Positions 22,856-34,529 of a stretch of 64,000 nt of DNA are shown one piece after another; position 1 is the first letter of the stretch; every line of letters begins with the position of its first letter. The notes under the pieces are model-generated. The model did no database searches. It was given only the letters and a program-made list of their open reading frames with translations, and was not told where the DNA came from. Source of the stretch: Sarocladium kiliense. Taxonomy: Eukaryota > Ascomycota > Sordariomycetes > Hypocreales > Sarocladiaceae. The position numbers and the translations under genes were made by a program. The stretch is taken from assembly GCA_030734395.1 (NCBI GenBank), contig JAUZTG010000029.1, positions 6,014,001-6,078,000 on the forward strand. The letters run 5' to 3'.

Positions 22856-23938
22856 TCAGAAAGAGCAAAGGAAAATGAAAATGCAGAGAAAAGTCAGGCC
22901 AAGCATACTGTGGGACGAGCGAGCCGCATCATTGTCTGACAGGCCTGGCGCATCAGGATCGTAGCCGCGCACCACTTTGGTACATGACAACTGCGCCGAG
23001 TTTTCCTTCATTCCATCGTTCTTCAGAACTATGAGGATAGGCGTATTCTTATGCATCTCCTTGTAGAAACCCAGTTGCACAGAGGGTACCTTCGAATGCA
23101 GTGTCAGCGGTGTTGCGACCAAGCGCGCAACCATGAATAGAAGCAAAACGATGATTTGACTTACTGCGACTAGGTCGCTGGTGATATATGAGAGCTGGGC
23201 CTTTTTAGGGAGCACTGGCCAGCAATCTGATGTGCCGTTCTCCGCCTTGCTGATAGGAGAAAGCTGCGTCACATCGATCACCGAATACCGTCCGAGATGT
23301 CGTCCAATTCCGGCAAAGTTGGCACAAGCTTCGATCGGTTCGTTTCGAAGCATCTTGTCAAGAGCTTGGCAAGACTGGGTCTGCGTCACAGTCTCTTCTG
23401 CCTTTGCGCGTAGCCCATTGATGGAACGCTCATTAATGACGTCCGGGCAAGTTCCAGTGTTCATCTCAATGGCGAGCATGTCCTCCGGATCGCCAAACAC
23501 AAGTCCGTCGTGCGTGCCTTGAAAGACCATGATGCAGCCTTGCAGAGAAGAAATATCCGCAGAAGGGGCTGCACCGAGGTAGTATACTGAGTTGAAAGTC
23601 TGCTCTGACGTGTCTATGGAATCATTCACGCGGGTTTCGTCGACGACAAGAGCAGTATGCTCGTCAGATCCAGGGTGACCGACACCTTTGACGAGAAATA
23701 TGTCGGCCAGAGATGACGGCAGATCGGGGACTTCAACAAGGCCAATACCCATGAAAGTGTTGTCCGCGACGGTGCAGGTCGCATCAGACCCATCATAAGG
23801 ACATGAAACGTCGACGCAGCTGAGGATCGGATAGCTGTGCACCTCTGATGTGTCGGGTGTCAGATCAACCGCTTGGGTTGACGACGAGGTTTTTTCCATG
23901 TCAATCACTGCGTTGTTAATCTGCATGATGAAACCCAT
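22856..23938 (-). CDS. Ectodomain-like protein of unknown function, 5' end unresolved
   Basis: Two exons can be supported: 23938-23165 and 23089-22856. They join in phase 0 across a 75-bp intron with donor GTAAGT, branch GCTGAC and acceptor GAAG. As modelled the protein has 335 aa. It carries paired cysteines and N-glycosylation sites (SCVDVSCPYDGSDATC, and NGTSDCW farther on) that suit an extracellular domain. It ends in a very hydrophobic tail, MLGLTFLCIFIFLCSF, which is either a membrane anchor or a read-through of an intron starting at GTATGC. No family is recognised. The ATG at 23938 lies just before a good 3' splice site (ATGCAG, exon from 23920), so the true 5' end probably lies further upstream. 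A candidate exon there (around 24063-24004) encodes LLISPGLILLLSLAAFLG but cannot be joined in frame with canonical sites. The gene may be degraded or need a better model. Confidence 0.45.
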   Translation of the reverse strand: MGFIMQINNAVIDMEKTSSSTQAVDLTPDTSEVHSYPILSCVDVSCPYDGSDATCTVADNTFMGIGLVEVPDLPSSLADIFLVKGVGHPGSDEHTALVVDETRVNDSIDTSEQTFNSVYYLGAAPSADISSLQGCIMVFQGTHDGLVFGDPEDMLAIEMNTGTCPDVINERSINGLRAKAEETVTQTQSCQALDKMLRNEPIEACANFAGIGRHLGRYSVIDVTQLSPISKAENGTSDCWPVLPKKAQLSYITSDLVAVSQIIVLLLFMVARLVATPLTLHSKVPSVQLGFYKEMHKNTPILIVLKNDGMKENSAQLSCTKVVRGYDPDAPGLSDNDAARSSHSMLGLTFLCIFIFLCSF

Positions 23939-24099
23939 CGATTATTGAAGTTCGTTGGATAAAAGAATGCCATTAGGTTAGGTATGTCGAGAGACTGATC
24001 TACCAAGGAAGGCGGCAAGCGAGAGTAGTAGAATGAGGCCAGGGCTGATCAGGAGCGGTTCAAGTGTCTTCCAGCTCCTAGACGGGAGGGATTCTGTGA

Positions 24100-26031
24100 T
24101 AGTTTATATTCATAGAGAAGGCAAGACTGAATCTGGAGAGGTTCATTCAAGATACAAGGTTCAAGATTGTGCCTACGAAAGTGAAGTAAGAGAAGCTTAA
24201 AGATGTCTGGTAATCCTCTCTTTTGTGCTTGGCGAAACAGTGTAGGAAACTTAAGCTGACTTTCCCTCAATCCTGACCAGAAGTTTCTCAAACTAGTGCC
24301 CGAGTCTACCATTTGGCCAGTGGGCAAGGCAGCCAGCAAGTCTCCACAGCCTCGCGAGGTTGACCTGATGGTTTGGACTTCGAATCAGGCAGTGCTTGAA
24401 ATGGCTGCAGAAAGCACGGGTTAGGAAGCATATTGTAGCAAAAGCAAAATTAGCAGCGAAAGCAATCCGCTTGTATTTTATAAGCATTCAAGCACGTGTG
24501 ACTCTGTTAAAGGAACTTCGTCGTTGGACTCGAGGCACGCTGCTCTTTATCTTGGCGAAACCCTCATGGCGAACAGCTCTCACAATATGATACACGTCAC
24601 CGAGCTTCGGATATCCATCGCCGGAGCGCTGACAGTGAACAATTACAAGGATTAGTAGATGATGACATTATTATGAAAACGACTAAGCATGGCTTCTGCC
24701 TACAAGCTTCTTGTTGTTTCAGGTACGAAATCACATCTTGTTGCAAAGAAGTGAGTCATTAAGGCTGCCACACATCTGGCATCAGTCTTTCAGGTAAAAG
24801 CTTTATCAAGTGAGACCGGTCGTTGCGCAAGGAAGACATGTCTCTAGAATAGCTACGTACGGCTTGTCTACTATACCGGAGACTACTGAACCCTCCTCAG
24901 TCATTCTACTCTAACCCTTTCTTCCGCCCTCGTCAGCCATTGCGGAGAGCTTGCAAGAGAAGCTATCCTTCTTTCTGCTACCATTCAAATATATTTGAAT
25001 CATTGTATAATTACGCGTCTGTCTATACTGAGGGCGGCCGCCAGCACACAGGGTCGGCTACGATAGTGGCACCAAGCGGCTTACGTCCCACATTTGTGGG
25101 GTAGAGATCGCGCTGAAGGTCTTCGTGTGGCTGACTTCATATCAAGGATCACTGAGAGTAGAAGCATGCCTTTGATGAGTATATCCTGCATGGAAAGGTG
25201 CTGGTGAGCAGCTGTGGCTACAGAGGAGGGGATGGAGAACATGGAGGTTATGTGAGGAATAGAGATCGAGGGATAAGAGTTGTTGTGAATAATCACTGGT
25301 CAAACGATATCATAGACTCTGTGGTGAGGATCATCTGTATAAACAAACAAGCCTTTTAGATCATCCGCATTCAAGCTGCTCCTTGATAAGATCCATAGAG
25401 TCCCAAGGAGACAAGGCAAAAAAAGAAAACTAAAAAACATACAACAGGCGGTATTCGCTGGTCGTCACCGACCCAACTACTAATCGCCCCTTCAGATGAT
25501 TCACTAGGGGAGAGCGGACGGGATCCCGTGTTTCCAGCTGAGTATGGTCGTATGTGATGAGTTGAGGTGCAAATTCATTACATGTAACCTGATTCTATAG
25601 CTGACCAACAACAAAACGGGGCTCTTAGCTGAAGAAAGATCACACCACCCTTGACTATTTGAATTCTTTTTGTTTGAAAGAAAGGATCATAGACCTCACC
25701 GTTCATCCCCTCTCCTTACTTCAGCTTGTCTCTGCTATTGCTCCCAGATATAGAGTATATCAGCTTGCCTCACCAGTGAAAGGGACCATGCGGAGGGTTT
25801 GGTGGACAGGTTAAGAATTATGCAGCTCGTCCTCTATGGGCTCGGAAGGCCAGTTGGCTGCTTCTTATCTTGAGCAGGGACATCCTGACATGTGTAAGAT
25901 CTGACCATCTCAGTTGTTCATGTTACGGGGTCCGTCATTGCACGTGAGATCCATATAAGAAAGCTTCTTTCTATATTTCTAGATCTAAGATGGACTGGTC
26001 TCAGGCCCTGCATACTGATCTGGCGAGCTCC
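24100..26031. other. Gene-poor stretch, 1.9 kb
   Basis: Compared with the flanking genes this stretch is AT-richer. A minus-strand frame at 24049-24339 looks somewhat protein-like but has no ATG and no proven link to the neighbouring gene. Nothing else is supported; the right end should contain the 3' untranslated region of the GH55 gene. Confidence 0.45.
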
Positions 26032-29000
26032 TTACTTCGCCGAGAGCGTAACGTTCCAGAATGTCGGTGGTCGTCGCTTAGGATTGTCTGTATCGAAACC
26101 CCACATGTCCCTAATCGTCTCTCCATCTTGAGGTCCCCCAGAATCCTTCGGCCTGCTATTGACAAACGATCCTCGCTCTGTTGTACCATAGTGTGTAACC
26201 AGTACGCATCCAGAACCAGTATTCAACACCCAACCGCCGCCGAGATAAACATCTTCATCGCTTTCGTAGCCGGGCCCCTCGCAGTCCTGGAGAATAAGCT
26301 CAAAGGCCACGAGACAGCCATTGAAGGACTCTCCGGTGTCTCCCGACGGGTAGTGTGTCTCTTTCTCGCCGCAGCCGGACTGATTCTCGGCCCAGCCCAT
26401 GACAGCCCACGTCCAGTATTCTCCGCTGTCGTAGCCGTAGCGCTTAGGCGAGTCATCAGGTCTGAGTGCATATTCCTCTAGGCAGAATCCCACCGTCGCC
26501 TCGAAGCTGTTGTCCGCACTGAATTCCACACGACCCTCGACCTCATCGTAGTCGCTGTAGCATTCTGCCTCGACGTCGTAGATGTCCGTGCCCGTAGGAT
26601 AGGCGTATTCCTGCGTTGATGTTGAGCTCTCCTGCTCCGTGGTACTCGACTCCTGCGTCGTGGTTGCGCCAAAGTCCCAATCGCCACGGGAGCTGAGGTA
26701 GGAGATCGCGCTCTGTGCCGAGCTGACTGTCTCTGTGAAGGGTCCGCTGCTACTAGTCTGGACGATGCTGCTTCTAGAGTTGCCTACAGCCGTGGCAAGG
26801 GTCACAGTTTCTGGAAAGCCGGAGGTCGGCGTGCAGGACGCAACATCACTGCAGCTAGAAGTACACGTCAAAGTTGGAGATTGTGTGCAAAGTTCGCGAC
26901 ACGACTCGTATGTCGTGGTCGAACAGTCTTCGTCATCCGGGTCATTTGGGCCTCCGGTCGCCTCAGGCCATGGTGGCGGAGTGTTCGGGTCGATAGAGTC
27001 TTCCCAGCCTGTATTTCTCAATTAGAACATCATTCATGCCTTGTATCTGAAGATGGCTAAGCCAGGGCGTGGGAGTACCTACCAGGAGGTCCATCAGGCC
27101 AGGGACAGCTAAGTAGACAAGGGGTATCACAGAAGATCCGACATAAGGGACCACATCCCGACCTACAGGTTGGGTCATCGGGCCCAGTGTTATGGATAAG
27201 AACAATGCCTGTATCGTCGTCGTCGTCGTCATCATCATCATCATCATCATCGTCGTCGTCGTCCTCTTCATTCTCGGGCCAGGGCCAAGGAGGAGGATAG
27301 ATTGTGCGGGTATTAGGAGGCACGGTAATGCTCGTGGGATCTCCCGACTTTGGCTCATTAGTGATAACAACTGGCGGCACGTCGACACTATATGTGACAC
27401 GGAATGTTGTCTCCGTGACGTTGTCGCTGATGTTGACGTTGCGTACCGGGATGGTAGTCAGGGTCACGGGCGGTGGCGAGATGACGGTGGTGTGTGTAAT
27501 GCTTTCATACACAGTGGTAGTCACAGTTGAGTAGCCCTCCTCGAACTCCGTACTTGTGAACCAGCCGACCTCTACGGACGTGGTGTATGGAGTGAAAGAT
27601 ATAGTCGTGGGCTCAGAGAGCGTGAAAGGGGGAAGGACGTAGGTACAGGGAGGATAGCACTGCACGGTGCCTGTCTCGTCATCGTCGGTATCCCAGATTT
27701 CAGGATCGATATACACTACACCAGAGCCTTCCTCTGAAGGGTTGTCTCCGGCTCCTATCTCTGCGCCATCATCGCGAGCCAAAGACAGCCAGGCGGCGAT
27801 GGAGCTTGTGTAGCCGTTTCGAGTAGTGCCATTGAACCAGAGAGGAGGTAGCGAGCCCCTTGGCGACACAATCTCATGGTTCCCCTTGGTAAATATGTTA
27901 TAGAGCCAGGTCTTGCCGGCATAGTTGGTTTCTATCAAGGATTTTTGGCAGTCTTCTTCAGGCGCACAACCAAGCTCGTATTCCTCGAAAAACGAGTAGA
28001 AGCCGAGAGCATAGAGATAAACATCAGTCGAGTTAAGAATCCTCATAGCCCAAGCCTTTCGACAGAGATCAGTGGAGCAGTCCTCGAAGGTAGGATCAGA
28101 GGGCCACAGGCCAATCTCAAAGGGCTCTAAGGAGCTGGGGCTTGACTGATAGTAAGGCGTTTCCGTTTGGACGTGCCCCATGAATATTTCGCGAGCCCCA
28201 AGAAGTTGCCACTGGTAGAGCTGAGCATGCTCGCTGCCACAGCCCCAGAACCAAGATGGACCTTGGGACTCAATAAGAACGCCGCGGCCAGCATACACCG
28301 ATATCTCAACAGCGCCATTCATTGGGATGCCGCCTTCTCCAACCGACGTATCGGCATTAGCCGGATCATCGAGATCATGGTCAGCAACCCAGACCCAGAC
28401 GTTGTCGAAGAAGCCAGAAGACTCCTCTGTTAAGTGCAACAACATGCTCGCAGCCATGCACTCCTCGACTATAGAACCACTCTGAACAGGACAATCGTCT
28501 AGAAGCAGGTCACTTCCGGCATTGCCACCGACTCGGAAGTGACTGTCCCACATGGCTGCTGATCCCTGGCTAGACTGATGTACGTTCCACTCCATGAGAA
28601 TGCAGCCGGCCGTGGGACCCTTGACCGTGAAGAGCATGTCTGATATCTCGATGACGCCTGAGTCGCCGCGCTCGCCAACACGGACCATGACCTGCGGATC
28701 CGACTCGTCCTCAAAATACGAGCCTTCGGCCATAATAGTGCTCCAGCTAGACCCGGTGATGATGGAGCCCACTGGCACCTCGATAGTGCCACGTACCATA
28801 TAGACACCGGCTGGGAAGAATATAACGCTTCCCACATTGGACCGTAGCAGGCTATTGATAGCGGATGTCTGATCTCCCGTGCCATCGTTCCTGACTCCAT
28901 TATTGGTGGCGATGACGGGCGTTGTGGCTAGATATTGCGGCTTTGACTTGTAAAAGTAATTCCCAGACCCGTCGAGCAGGGAGGTCGGCTTATTAGGAAT

Positions 29001-30477
29001 CGTCGTCTGGAAGCCGGATCGGCGACCGGAGTTTCCGTTCGTCTGGACCTGGTAGCCAGAGACCCATGACGGGATGAACAGAGGAGCCGAGGACCCAGCG
29101 AGAAGAGTCTCGCCGCCGGACACGAGGACGACCGACTCGGAGTTCTCAACTAGAAGGTTATCAAGCACTATCGACGGTTGCTGGCCTGCCTCTCGTCCGA
29201 CTGTGATGGCATAGGGCACGCTGTTGAAGTGAGAGTCAATAACGCTGATCGAGGAGGTGCCTTGGGGAGGGTTTGTGGTGTCAGAGAAGGCGGTGCAGTC
29301 GATGGCAATGTACGAGGCCTGGACGTAGATGTTCTTCCACACGAAGCCCCAGTTCCACTCTTGCTTGATCGCCGTCAGAGAGAGCTCAAAGCGCAGGTTC
29401 GTCGCTGTGAACTGCTGGCTACCGGCAAGGAAGCCGATGTTGCCGCCGAAGAAGGTCAAGTCGTCGACAGAGCCGCCGCTGCCATTTTCCATGAAGATGC
29501 CTATAGCTGTCGTGGAGCCTTGGCTGTCTGACAGCGGCATCTCAAAGTGGCAGTGGGTGATGCTGGTGGCTTGGCCGACCTGCCAGTGAATGCCGGCGGG
29601 AACGTACTCTTGATCGTGCTGCGTATTGGTGCGGTTCATCCCCGTCATGTCGAAGACAAAGTTGCGTATCTGGCGGAAGAAGTTGGACTGGTTCACGTAC
29701 CATTGATCCCCATTGCCTCCCGGAATGTAGTGGTTTGCGTCGAACAGTGCAATGCCCTGGAAATCAGGGGCGCCCTTGATGATGGGCCGGTCCCAGGGGT
29801 TGCCAACAAACTGAGTATAATAGTACTGGAGGACTGGGCTCTTGATGAGGTAGGTTCCGGGCGGGAAATATACCACGGCCATGAGCGTTGTAGAAGAGCC
29901 ACAGTCTCCATCGCAGCGGACGTCATCCTGGTTGTCTAGGCTAAAGGATGCCACGGCGCGATTCAGAGCTGCCGTATCATCAGTCTCGCCATCACCAACG
30001 GCCCCAAAGTCAAGAACGTTGCGAAAGAATTGGTAGCCCGGCGGTGCAAAGGGGGATTGTCCTTCGGCTCCTAGCTCGGACAGCCAATAGCCATCACCTG
30101 CGGCCGTAGCGTTGATGACAGATGACGACGCTCTCATTTCACGGTCTCCAACGTAGGGACCGGTTAGGTTGTGCTTATCAGGCGCGATGCCGCGTTGGTT
30201 ATTTGCATGGCCTCTGGCATAATCTGGGGGCGGCTAGGAGGCCATGCTGTCAGTATCTGATATGCATACAGGACGTGGGATGCATGGGAAGTTCGAAAAA
30301 AAAAAAATGCCCCTGGAGACTGACCTGAGGAGAGCCCGGCGGCAGGTCAAGCGGAGTGCCAACGGGGCCATTGGGCATTGTAAGCGTTCCATATGCATCA
30401 GCAGTCAAGGACTGTGACTGTGCTACCACAGCTGAAGCAAAGACGACTAGGACATCGAAGGCTCGATTCGGCAACAT
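26032..30477 (-). CDS. GH55-type beta-1,3-glucanase with long Ser/Thr, poly-Asp and Cys-rich C-terminal extension (1426 aa)
   Basis: Three exons: 30477-30325, 30233-27083 and 27008-26032. The introns are 91 bp (GTCAGT...CCTAG) and 74 bp (GTAGGT...TACAG), all in frame. The signal peptide is MLPNRAFDVLVVFASAVVAQ. Two parallel beta-helix modules follow: the first starts near residue 120 (FRNVLDFGAVGDGETDDT), the second near residue 490 (NNGVRNDGTGDQTSAIN). This double pectate-lyase-3 layout is the hallmark of GH55 exo- or endo-beta-1,3-glucanases, which degrade laminarin or fungal wall glucan. Past residue about 900 come Thr/Ser/Pro-rich segments (VTTTVYESITHTTVISPPP), 17 consecutive Asp (about residues 1042-1058), a Cys-rich stretch (CRSGCGPLCRIFCDTPC), a second Ser/Thr linker, and a globular tail with GWVLNTGSGCVLVTHYG. 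GH55 proteins are usually 750-950 aa, so this one is exceptionally long. It is probably secreted; the extension may tether it to the wall (inference). Confidence 0.88.
27213..27263 (-). repeat. GAY trinucleotide repeat encoding 17 Asp
   Basis: Seventeen consecutive Asp codons (GAC and GAT blocks) inside the GH55 gene, flanked by Glu codons. It is a coding microsatellite, so its length may vary between strains. Confidence 0.9.
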
Positions 30478-31214
30478 TGCGAAGTCTTTGCAATAAGACT
30501 CGAGCAACCATGGAACTGCGGGTAGGGAGGCGCAATATACTAGGAGACGGATATCTGTCCCCTGAGTGACACGAGCATTTCTCTTACATTCAATCTTTGT
30601 AAACCAAGTCTCGTCGTGAAGGGACTTTTGCAGGAAGCGTCGGCTGGTTGCTTCATCTGACAAAGGGGGACTATTTCCCTATCTTGGTATCTTCTTCTGA
30701 TCCGGTGATACTTAAGCCTGTGCCGCCTGGGCACATGTGTCTATATCAGCACCAATGACAGTCGGCCCTCCTGTTTGCTATACGAAAGATCTCATTCGGC
30801 ATATATTCATGAATATCATCAGTAAGCACATACGAGGCTATGGCCCTCCCTGGCTGCCAAGCTGTTGCATGTGGTGTGGACCAGATGACAGCCGAGTAGT
30901 CGTAACTCTAGCTTCGCCTTGAAGGTGATGACTGCTTTTGCTTTTCAGAGATTCCCGTAGTCTTTTGCCTGAGGGGCGCTCTGGTTGCAGGTATATTACC
31001 GTACATTCGGAACTCTTGCCTATGGCGAACCACTCGGTTGAGGCGTAGATGTTAACATGAGGCTGTTGCATCAACTCACTCATTCGATCGACATAGAACT
31101 CCTGTATTATCTTTCATTCGGTTTGTTAAGCCATCGAGACCGACCGTTCTTAACAACGGCCGAAACCTATATGAAAGTCTGAAGACCTTCAAGCTTCTGC
31201 TCGTCTTTGTCACA
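30478..31214. other. Divergent promoter region between GH55 and metalloprotease genes
   Basis: A 737-bp intergenic stretch upstream of two divergently transcribed genes for secreted proteins, so common regulation is possible. No specific binding site could be named. The short frames inside have no supporting feature. Confidence 0.5.
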
Positions 31215-32373
31215 ATGCGAGCTCTTCACGCAGTCCTTTTCATTGTCCACATCGCCATATATTGCACCATTGTGAGGGCCGATGCTCTTTCAGTCGATAC
31301 GCTCTTTGAAGTAGACTTTTCTACGGATGACAATGGAGGCTGCCGTACTATAGGACGTCAACGGTTGCAAAGCATGCTGAACGAGGCTGAGACTTTGGCT
31401 CGAATCGGAAAACAGCTAGTAGGCGATTATAGTAGCTCGGCGGAGGCTAAGCGACTACTCGATGTCCTTGTGAAGGGGAACACGGACAGTGACCGGAGTA
31501 CCCTCGAGAGTACGTTGCCCGTTCCCGTCGCCTCATTGCTCTACTATTTACTGAACCAAGGGCTCTCCGGGAGTAACAGGGCACTATGAGACTGTCCGGC
31601 GATTTTTAACCGGGCCAGGCAGAAAACCCTATCTCTTTTGTAGCGATAACTGGCTTGAGAAGCGAAGTATCAACGACAATGCTCTCGACGACGACGGAAA
31701 CGAGTTCCTCGATCTCAAAACAGGTCTACCGGCAAAAATGAAAGACGTGGACCGGTACATGGAAGTGAGAAAACAAAGCCGTGGGCAAACTCCCGTTAGT
31801 GCCCCGACAATCTAAACCCTTGCCAAATGGATGGCAAAGCGCAGGGATTTGCTGACAGAGACAATCTGATGCCAACAGTATTTCAGCCGCCTTCACATGA
31901 GCATCATCTTTGACTACTCCTACCGCCCAGGGGGATACTGCTCAGTGCGAGGACACAAGGCTGTCTTCAGCGAGCTGCTGACGCCGCATACGCTCACGCT
32001 GTGCCCCTCTGTCTTCACAGATACCCGAACCCTTGCCGACATTACAATCACACCACTGGCCAGCACCAGGATCTCGTCCCGGGACCCATCCCAGATCCCC
32101 ACGGACGCCCAGCGTCTCTCCAGCGTTCTGCCTGCCTCGACGACGCTATTCCATGAGCTCTTCCATCTTGTCCTTGGCAATGACAACTCCTACCCGAATA
32201 CCGGCCACGAGATATACGAGCCTATAAGGATGAGTAAGATGTCTGTGGCGAATGCGCTAAGGAACCCGGAGACATTCGCGGCTATGGCTGTGGCATACTA
32301 TTACACGGTCAATAAGCCGGTGGTCGACGGGAACAGGGTCGAGTTCTATGCGTTCTTTGCCACACGCGCCTGA
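31215..32373 (+). CDS. Secreted HExxH metalloprotease-like protein (324 aa)
   Basis: Exons are 31215-31509, 31580-31764 and 31879-32373. Intron 1 (70 bp, GTACGT...AACAG, ACTGAAC branch) moves the frame into HYETVRRFLTGPG...YLFCSDNW. Intron 2 (114 bp, GTGAGA...AACAG, GCTGAC branch) gives RYMEYFSRLHMS. The total is an exact multiple of three. The N-terminus MRALHAVLFIVHIAIYCTIV is a signal peptide. The zinc motif HELFH lies at about residues 252-256, inside TTLFHELFHLVLGN. Downstream GHEIYEPIRM occupies the place where fungal aspzincin-like enzymes carry a GTxD or Tyr-containing site. A secreted protease with a deuterolysin-like or Lys-specific-like fold is the best guess; the third zinc ligand is not obvious. 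Exon 2 boundaries are less certain than exon 3. Confidence 0.65.
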
Positions 32374-32650
32374 AGAAGGGGTCTCAGTAAGAACGAGACA
32401 CAGCTCTGACGGGGGGCTCCGAGTAAATAGACTTAGAACCAATTTATTAAGGACATGATAAATGGGGAAACTGTGAGAGAGATGGCATTAGACGCCTTTG
32501 AGATTGAATAATAGGGAAGACTTGAGACTGTGCTTCAAGTATACTATGGCCATGCTGCACATAAGTCCATGTCAAAGTCGCCAAATGACCATTCCGTATC
32601 CTTTGGCCGAGCGCGAGGAAATTGTCTCCAACAGTCCTTCAACCCTGCGA

Positions 32651-33388
32651 TTACGAGATACCCCAATGCTGGGCACAGCTGTCCTGCCACAGCTGGAGAA
32701 CAGAGGGATCGTCTCGTTCCCTTCTTGGGTCGTCTAACTGCGCCGCTCTCTCTAACCACGCCGCAATGTCAACGTAGCCAAGAGCCTGTGCTTCAGCGGC
32801 AGCGGTTCGGCCCTTGGCGTTTAACTTGAGGAGGAATAGGAGCTCCGCGATGCGCATGATGCTCTCCTCCTCATTGTAGTCGTCCCACATTGGGCCATTG
32901 GCATCTGCTGATTGCAGGCCCTCATCAGGCGCATCGAAGTACTCATTTCGATACACCTGAAATGCGGCGGTTACGAGCTGCTGGTTACCGGAGCGCACTG
33001 CCGAGTGCAGTATCGTGTCCCCGTCATGTCTCTGATGGCTCCAGAGGGCGTAGAAGGGCATCCGGTAAACCGCGACGTTGTGCGTCCTATGGTAGCGGAG
33101 AGCGTCCATGACATCGAGACGCTGTGCGAGAATGGCAGTGTGCATCAGCGAGTTGCCAGTCGACGTCTCAATTGTCATAAAAAGCACGCCAATGTTAGGA
33201 ACATTACAGACGTATCCCGCCGACGTGAGTGCGTCTTCGACTTCTCGGAGCGTACCAGTCCTGACAACGTCGTGAAGCTCTGCGATGCGTGTCAGACTTG
33301 GGGCTGCTCCGCCAGATTGGCTCAACTGAGCATGCTTAGGGTATCGAAGGAGATCCTCGGGTGAGAACGGTAACACTGGAATCCTCAT
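32651..33388 (-). CDS. Ankyrin-repeat-like protein (245 aa)
   Basis: Single exon; the start is the ATG at 33388 (MRIPVLPFSPEDLLRYPK), since the longer open frame has no upstream ATG. Three degenerate ankyrin-type units can be read: TGNSLMHTAILAQRLDVMDA, DGDTILHSAVRSGNQQLVTA and AKGRTAAAEAQALGYVDIAA. Each has the G-(N/D/R)-(S/T) turn and LHxA-like helix start. The N-terminal part has a helical ELHDVVRTGTLREVEDALTS that may be a further unit. Such proteins mediate protein-protein contacts; no partner or enzyme domain is visible. It converges on the metalloprotease gene, with 277 bp between the stop codons. Confidence 0.6.
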   Translation of the reverse strand: MRIPVLPFSPEDLLRYPKHAQLSQSGGAAPSLTRIAELHDVVRTGTLREVEDALTSAGYVCNVPNIGVLFMTIETSTGNSLMHTAILAQRLDVMDALRYHRTHNVAVYRMPFYALWSHQRHDGDTILHSAVRSGNQQLVTAAFQVYRNEYFDAPDEGLQSADANGPMWDDYNEEESIMRIAELLFLLKLNAKGRTAAAEAQALGYVDIAAWLERAAQLDDPRRERDDPSVLQLWQDSCAQHWGIS

Positions 33389-34529
33389 CCTGGTTGATGG
33401 TTGATGAAGAGAGCATGGATCATTCTGATGGAAACGGGAGGAGGTACAGTAAGCTGCCAACTACGAATATGAGGATAAATGAGCAGAGACCCACTTCTTC
33501 TCTGTCACCAGGTATCTAGGAGACTGACACAGATATTGCTGCACCTTTAGTGGGCTGGTGCTGATAGATAGTTCTGATCCTCCCTGGGTAGCTGGACGGG
33601 TAACTCGAATGATGCTGAAGTGGCTAGTCGTAATCGCTGATTGCCATTTAGAGAAGTCTAAACCTTTCCGAGTGTGCCATCTTAAGCTGCATTTGCCATT
33701 GGACTTCCCGCATAAGCTTATTACATGCTTACTCGCACCAGGAAAGCCGGGCCCGACTAAGTGCAGCTTGGGCTATGCCTGCATCTCCACGTTGCCGGCC
33801 GAGAAACGTGGGATGACTTGAGGTCATGCAGCCGGCCGGGGTTCAATCATGGCTATGGACCTCCATTAACCCATCATGTTCAAACTATGATCGTCCAAGG
33901 GTTGCGGGCCGTCGGGAGGCTGCACCTGTACACATGACGGGACGTAGCTTAAACCGACTAAAACCTGGCAGGCTCGTCGTATGCCTCTCAGGCTACGCCA
34001 CAGGGACTGGCAGGATCTCTTTTGCACGATTTCGGCACCTCGCATCCTACCGTAGCAACGGATATGCTCGGTTACTAAGACCTCTCCGAGAACTACCGCC
34101 TTAAGCTGCGCAGGTGGAACACGTGCTGGCACGCCGAGGACCCTTTGGTGCCGCCTTACTGGCCAAGTCTCAACTACTCAGCGGTTCCAAGTCAACTGTA
34201 CGCTGCATGGAAGTCTGTCTGTGTCCAGAGGGGAAGGTGACAACTACGTGTAGGACGGCTAAGTCTCACCTGCTGATTACCTTGCTGCGAAGTGGCCCGA
34301 GTGCCCGATGCTCGCGATGACCTCCGGAAGGCCGGCTGCACATCATCTTTACAAGTCCTGCCCTTCGGGGACCTCGAAGTAACTTTGAGAATCGAAGTCA
34401 CCGCCACTTAGTAATGGTATAATTCCTCTCCAGTCAAGGCCTTACCTACCTACTTAAGGCTCAGTTAAACCCACGGTGAGCCATCTCTATGGTCTCGACA
34501 GCCAGAAACCCCGACTTCCAACCGACAAC
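33389..34529. other. Intergenic, 1.1 kb
   Basis: Upstream region of both the ankyrin-like gene (-) and the small secreted protein gene (+). No motif-bearing frame. The direct CTTACCTACCTACTTAAGG stretch near 34440 is a short CCTA repeat close to the secreted-protein start. Confidence 0.5.

Noticed and set aside
27205..27265. Trinucleotide repeat considered as a possible CRISPR or other array
   Set aside because: It is a coding GAY microsatellite with no spacer structure.
31510..31579. Apparent frameshift between the first and second parts of the metalloprotease gene
   Set aside because: A 70-bp intron with good GTACGT and AACAG sites restores the frame, so no mutation needs to be invoked.
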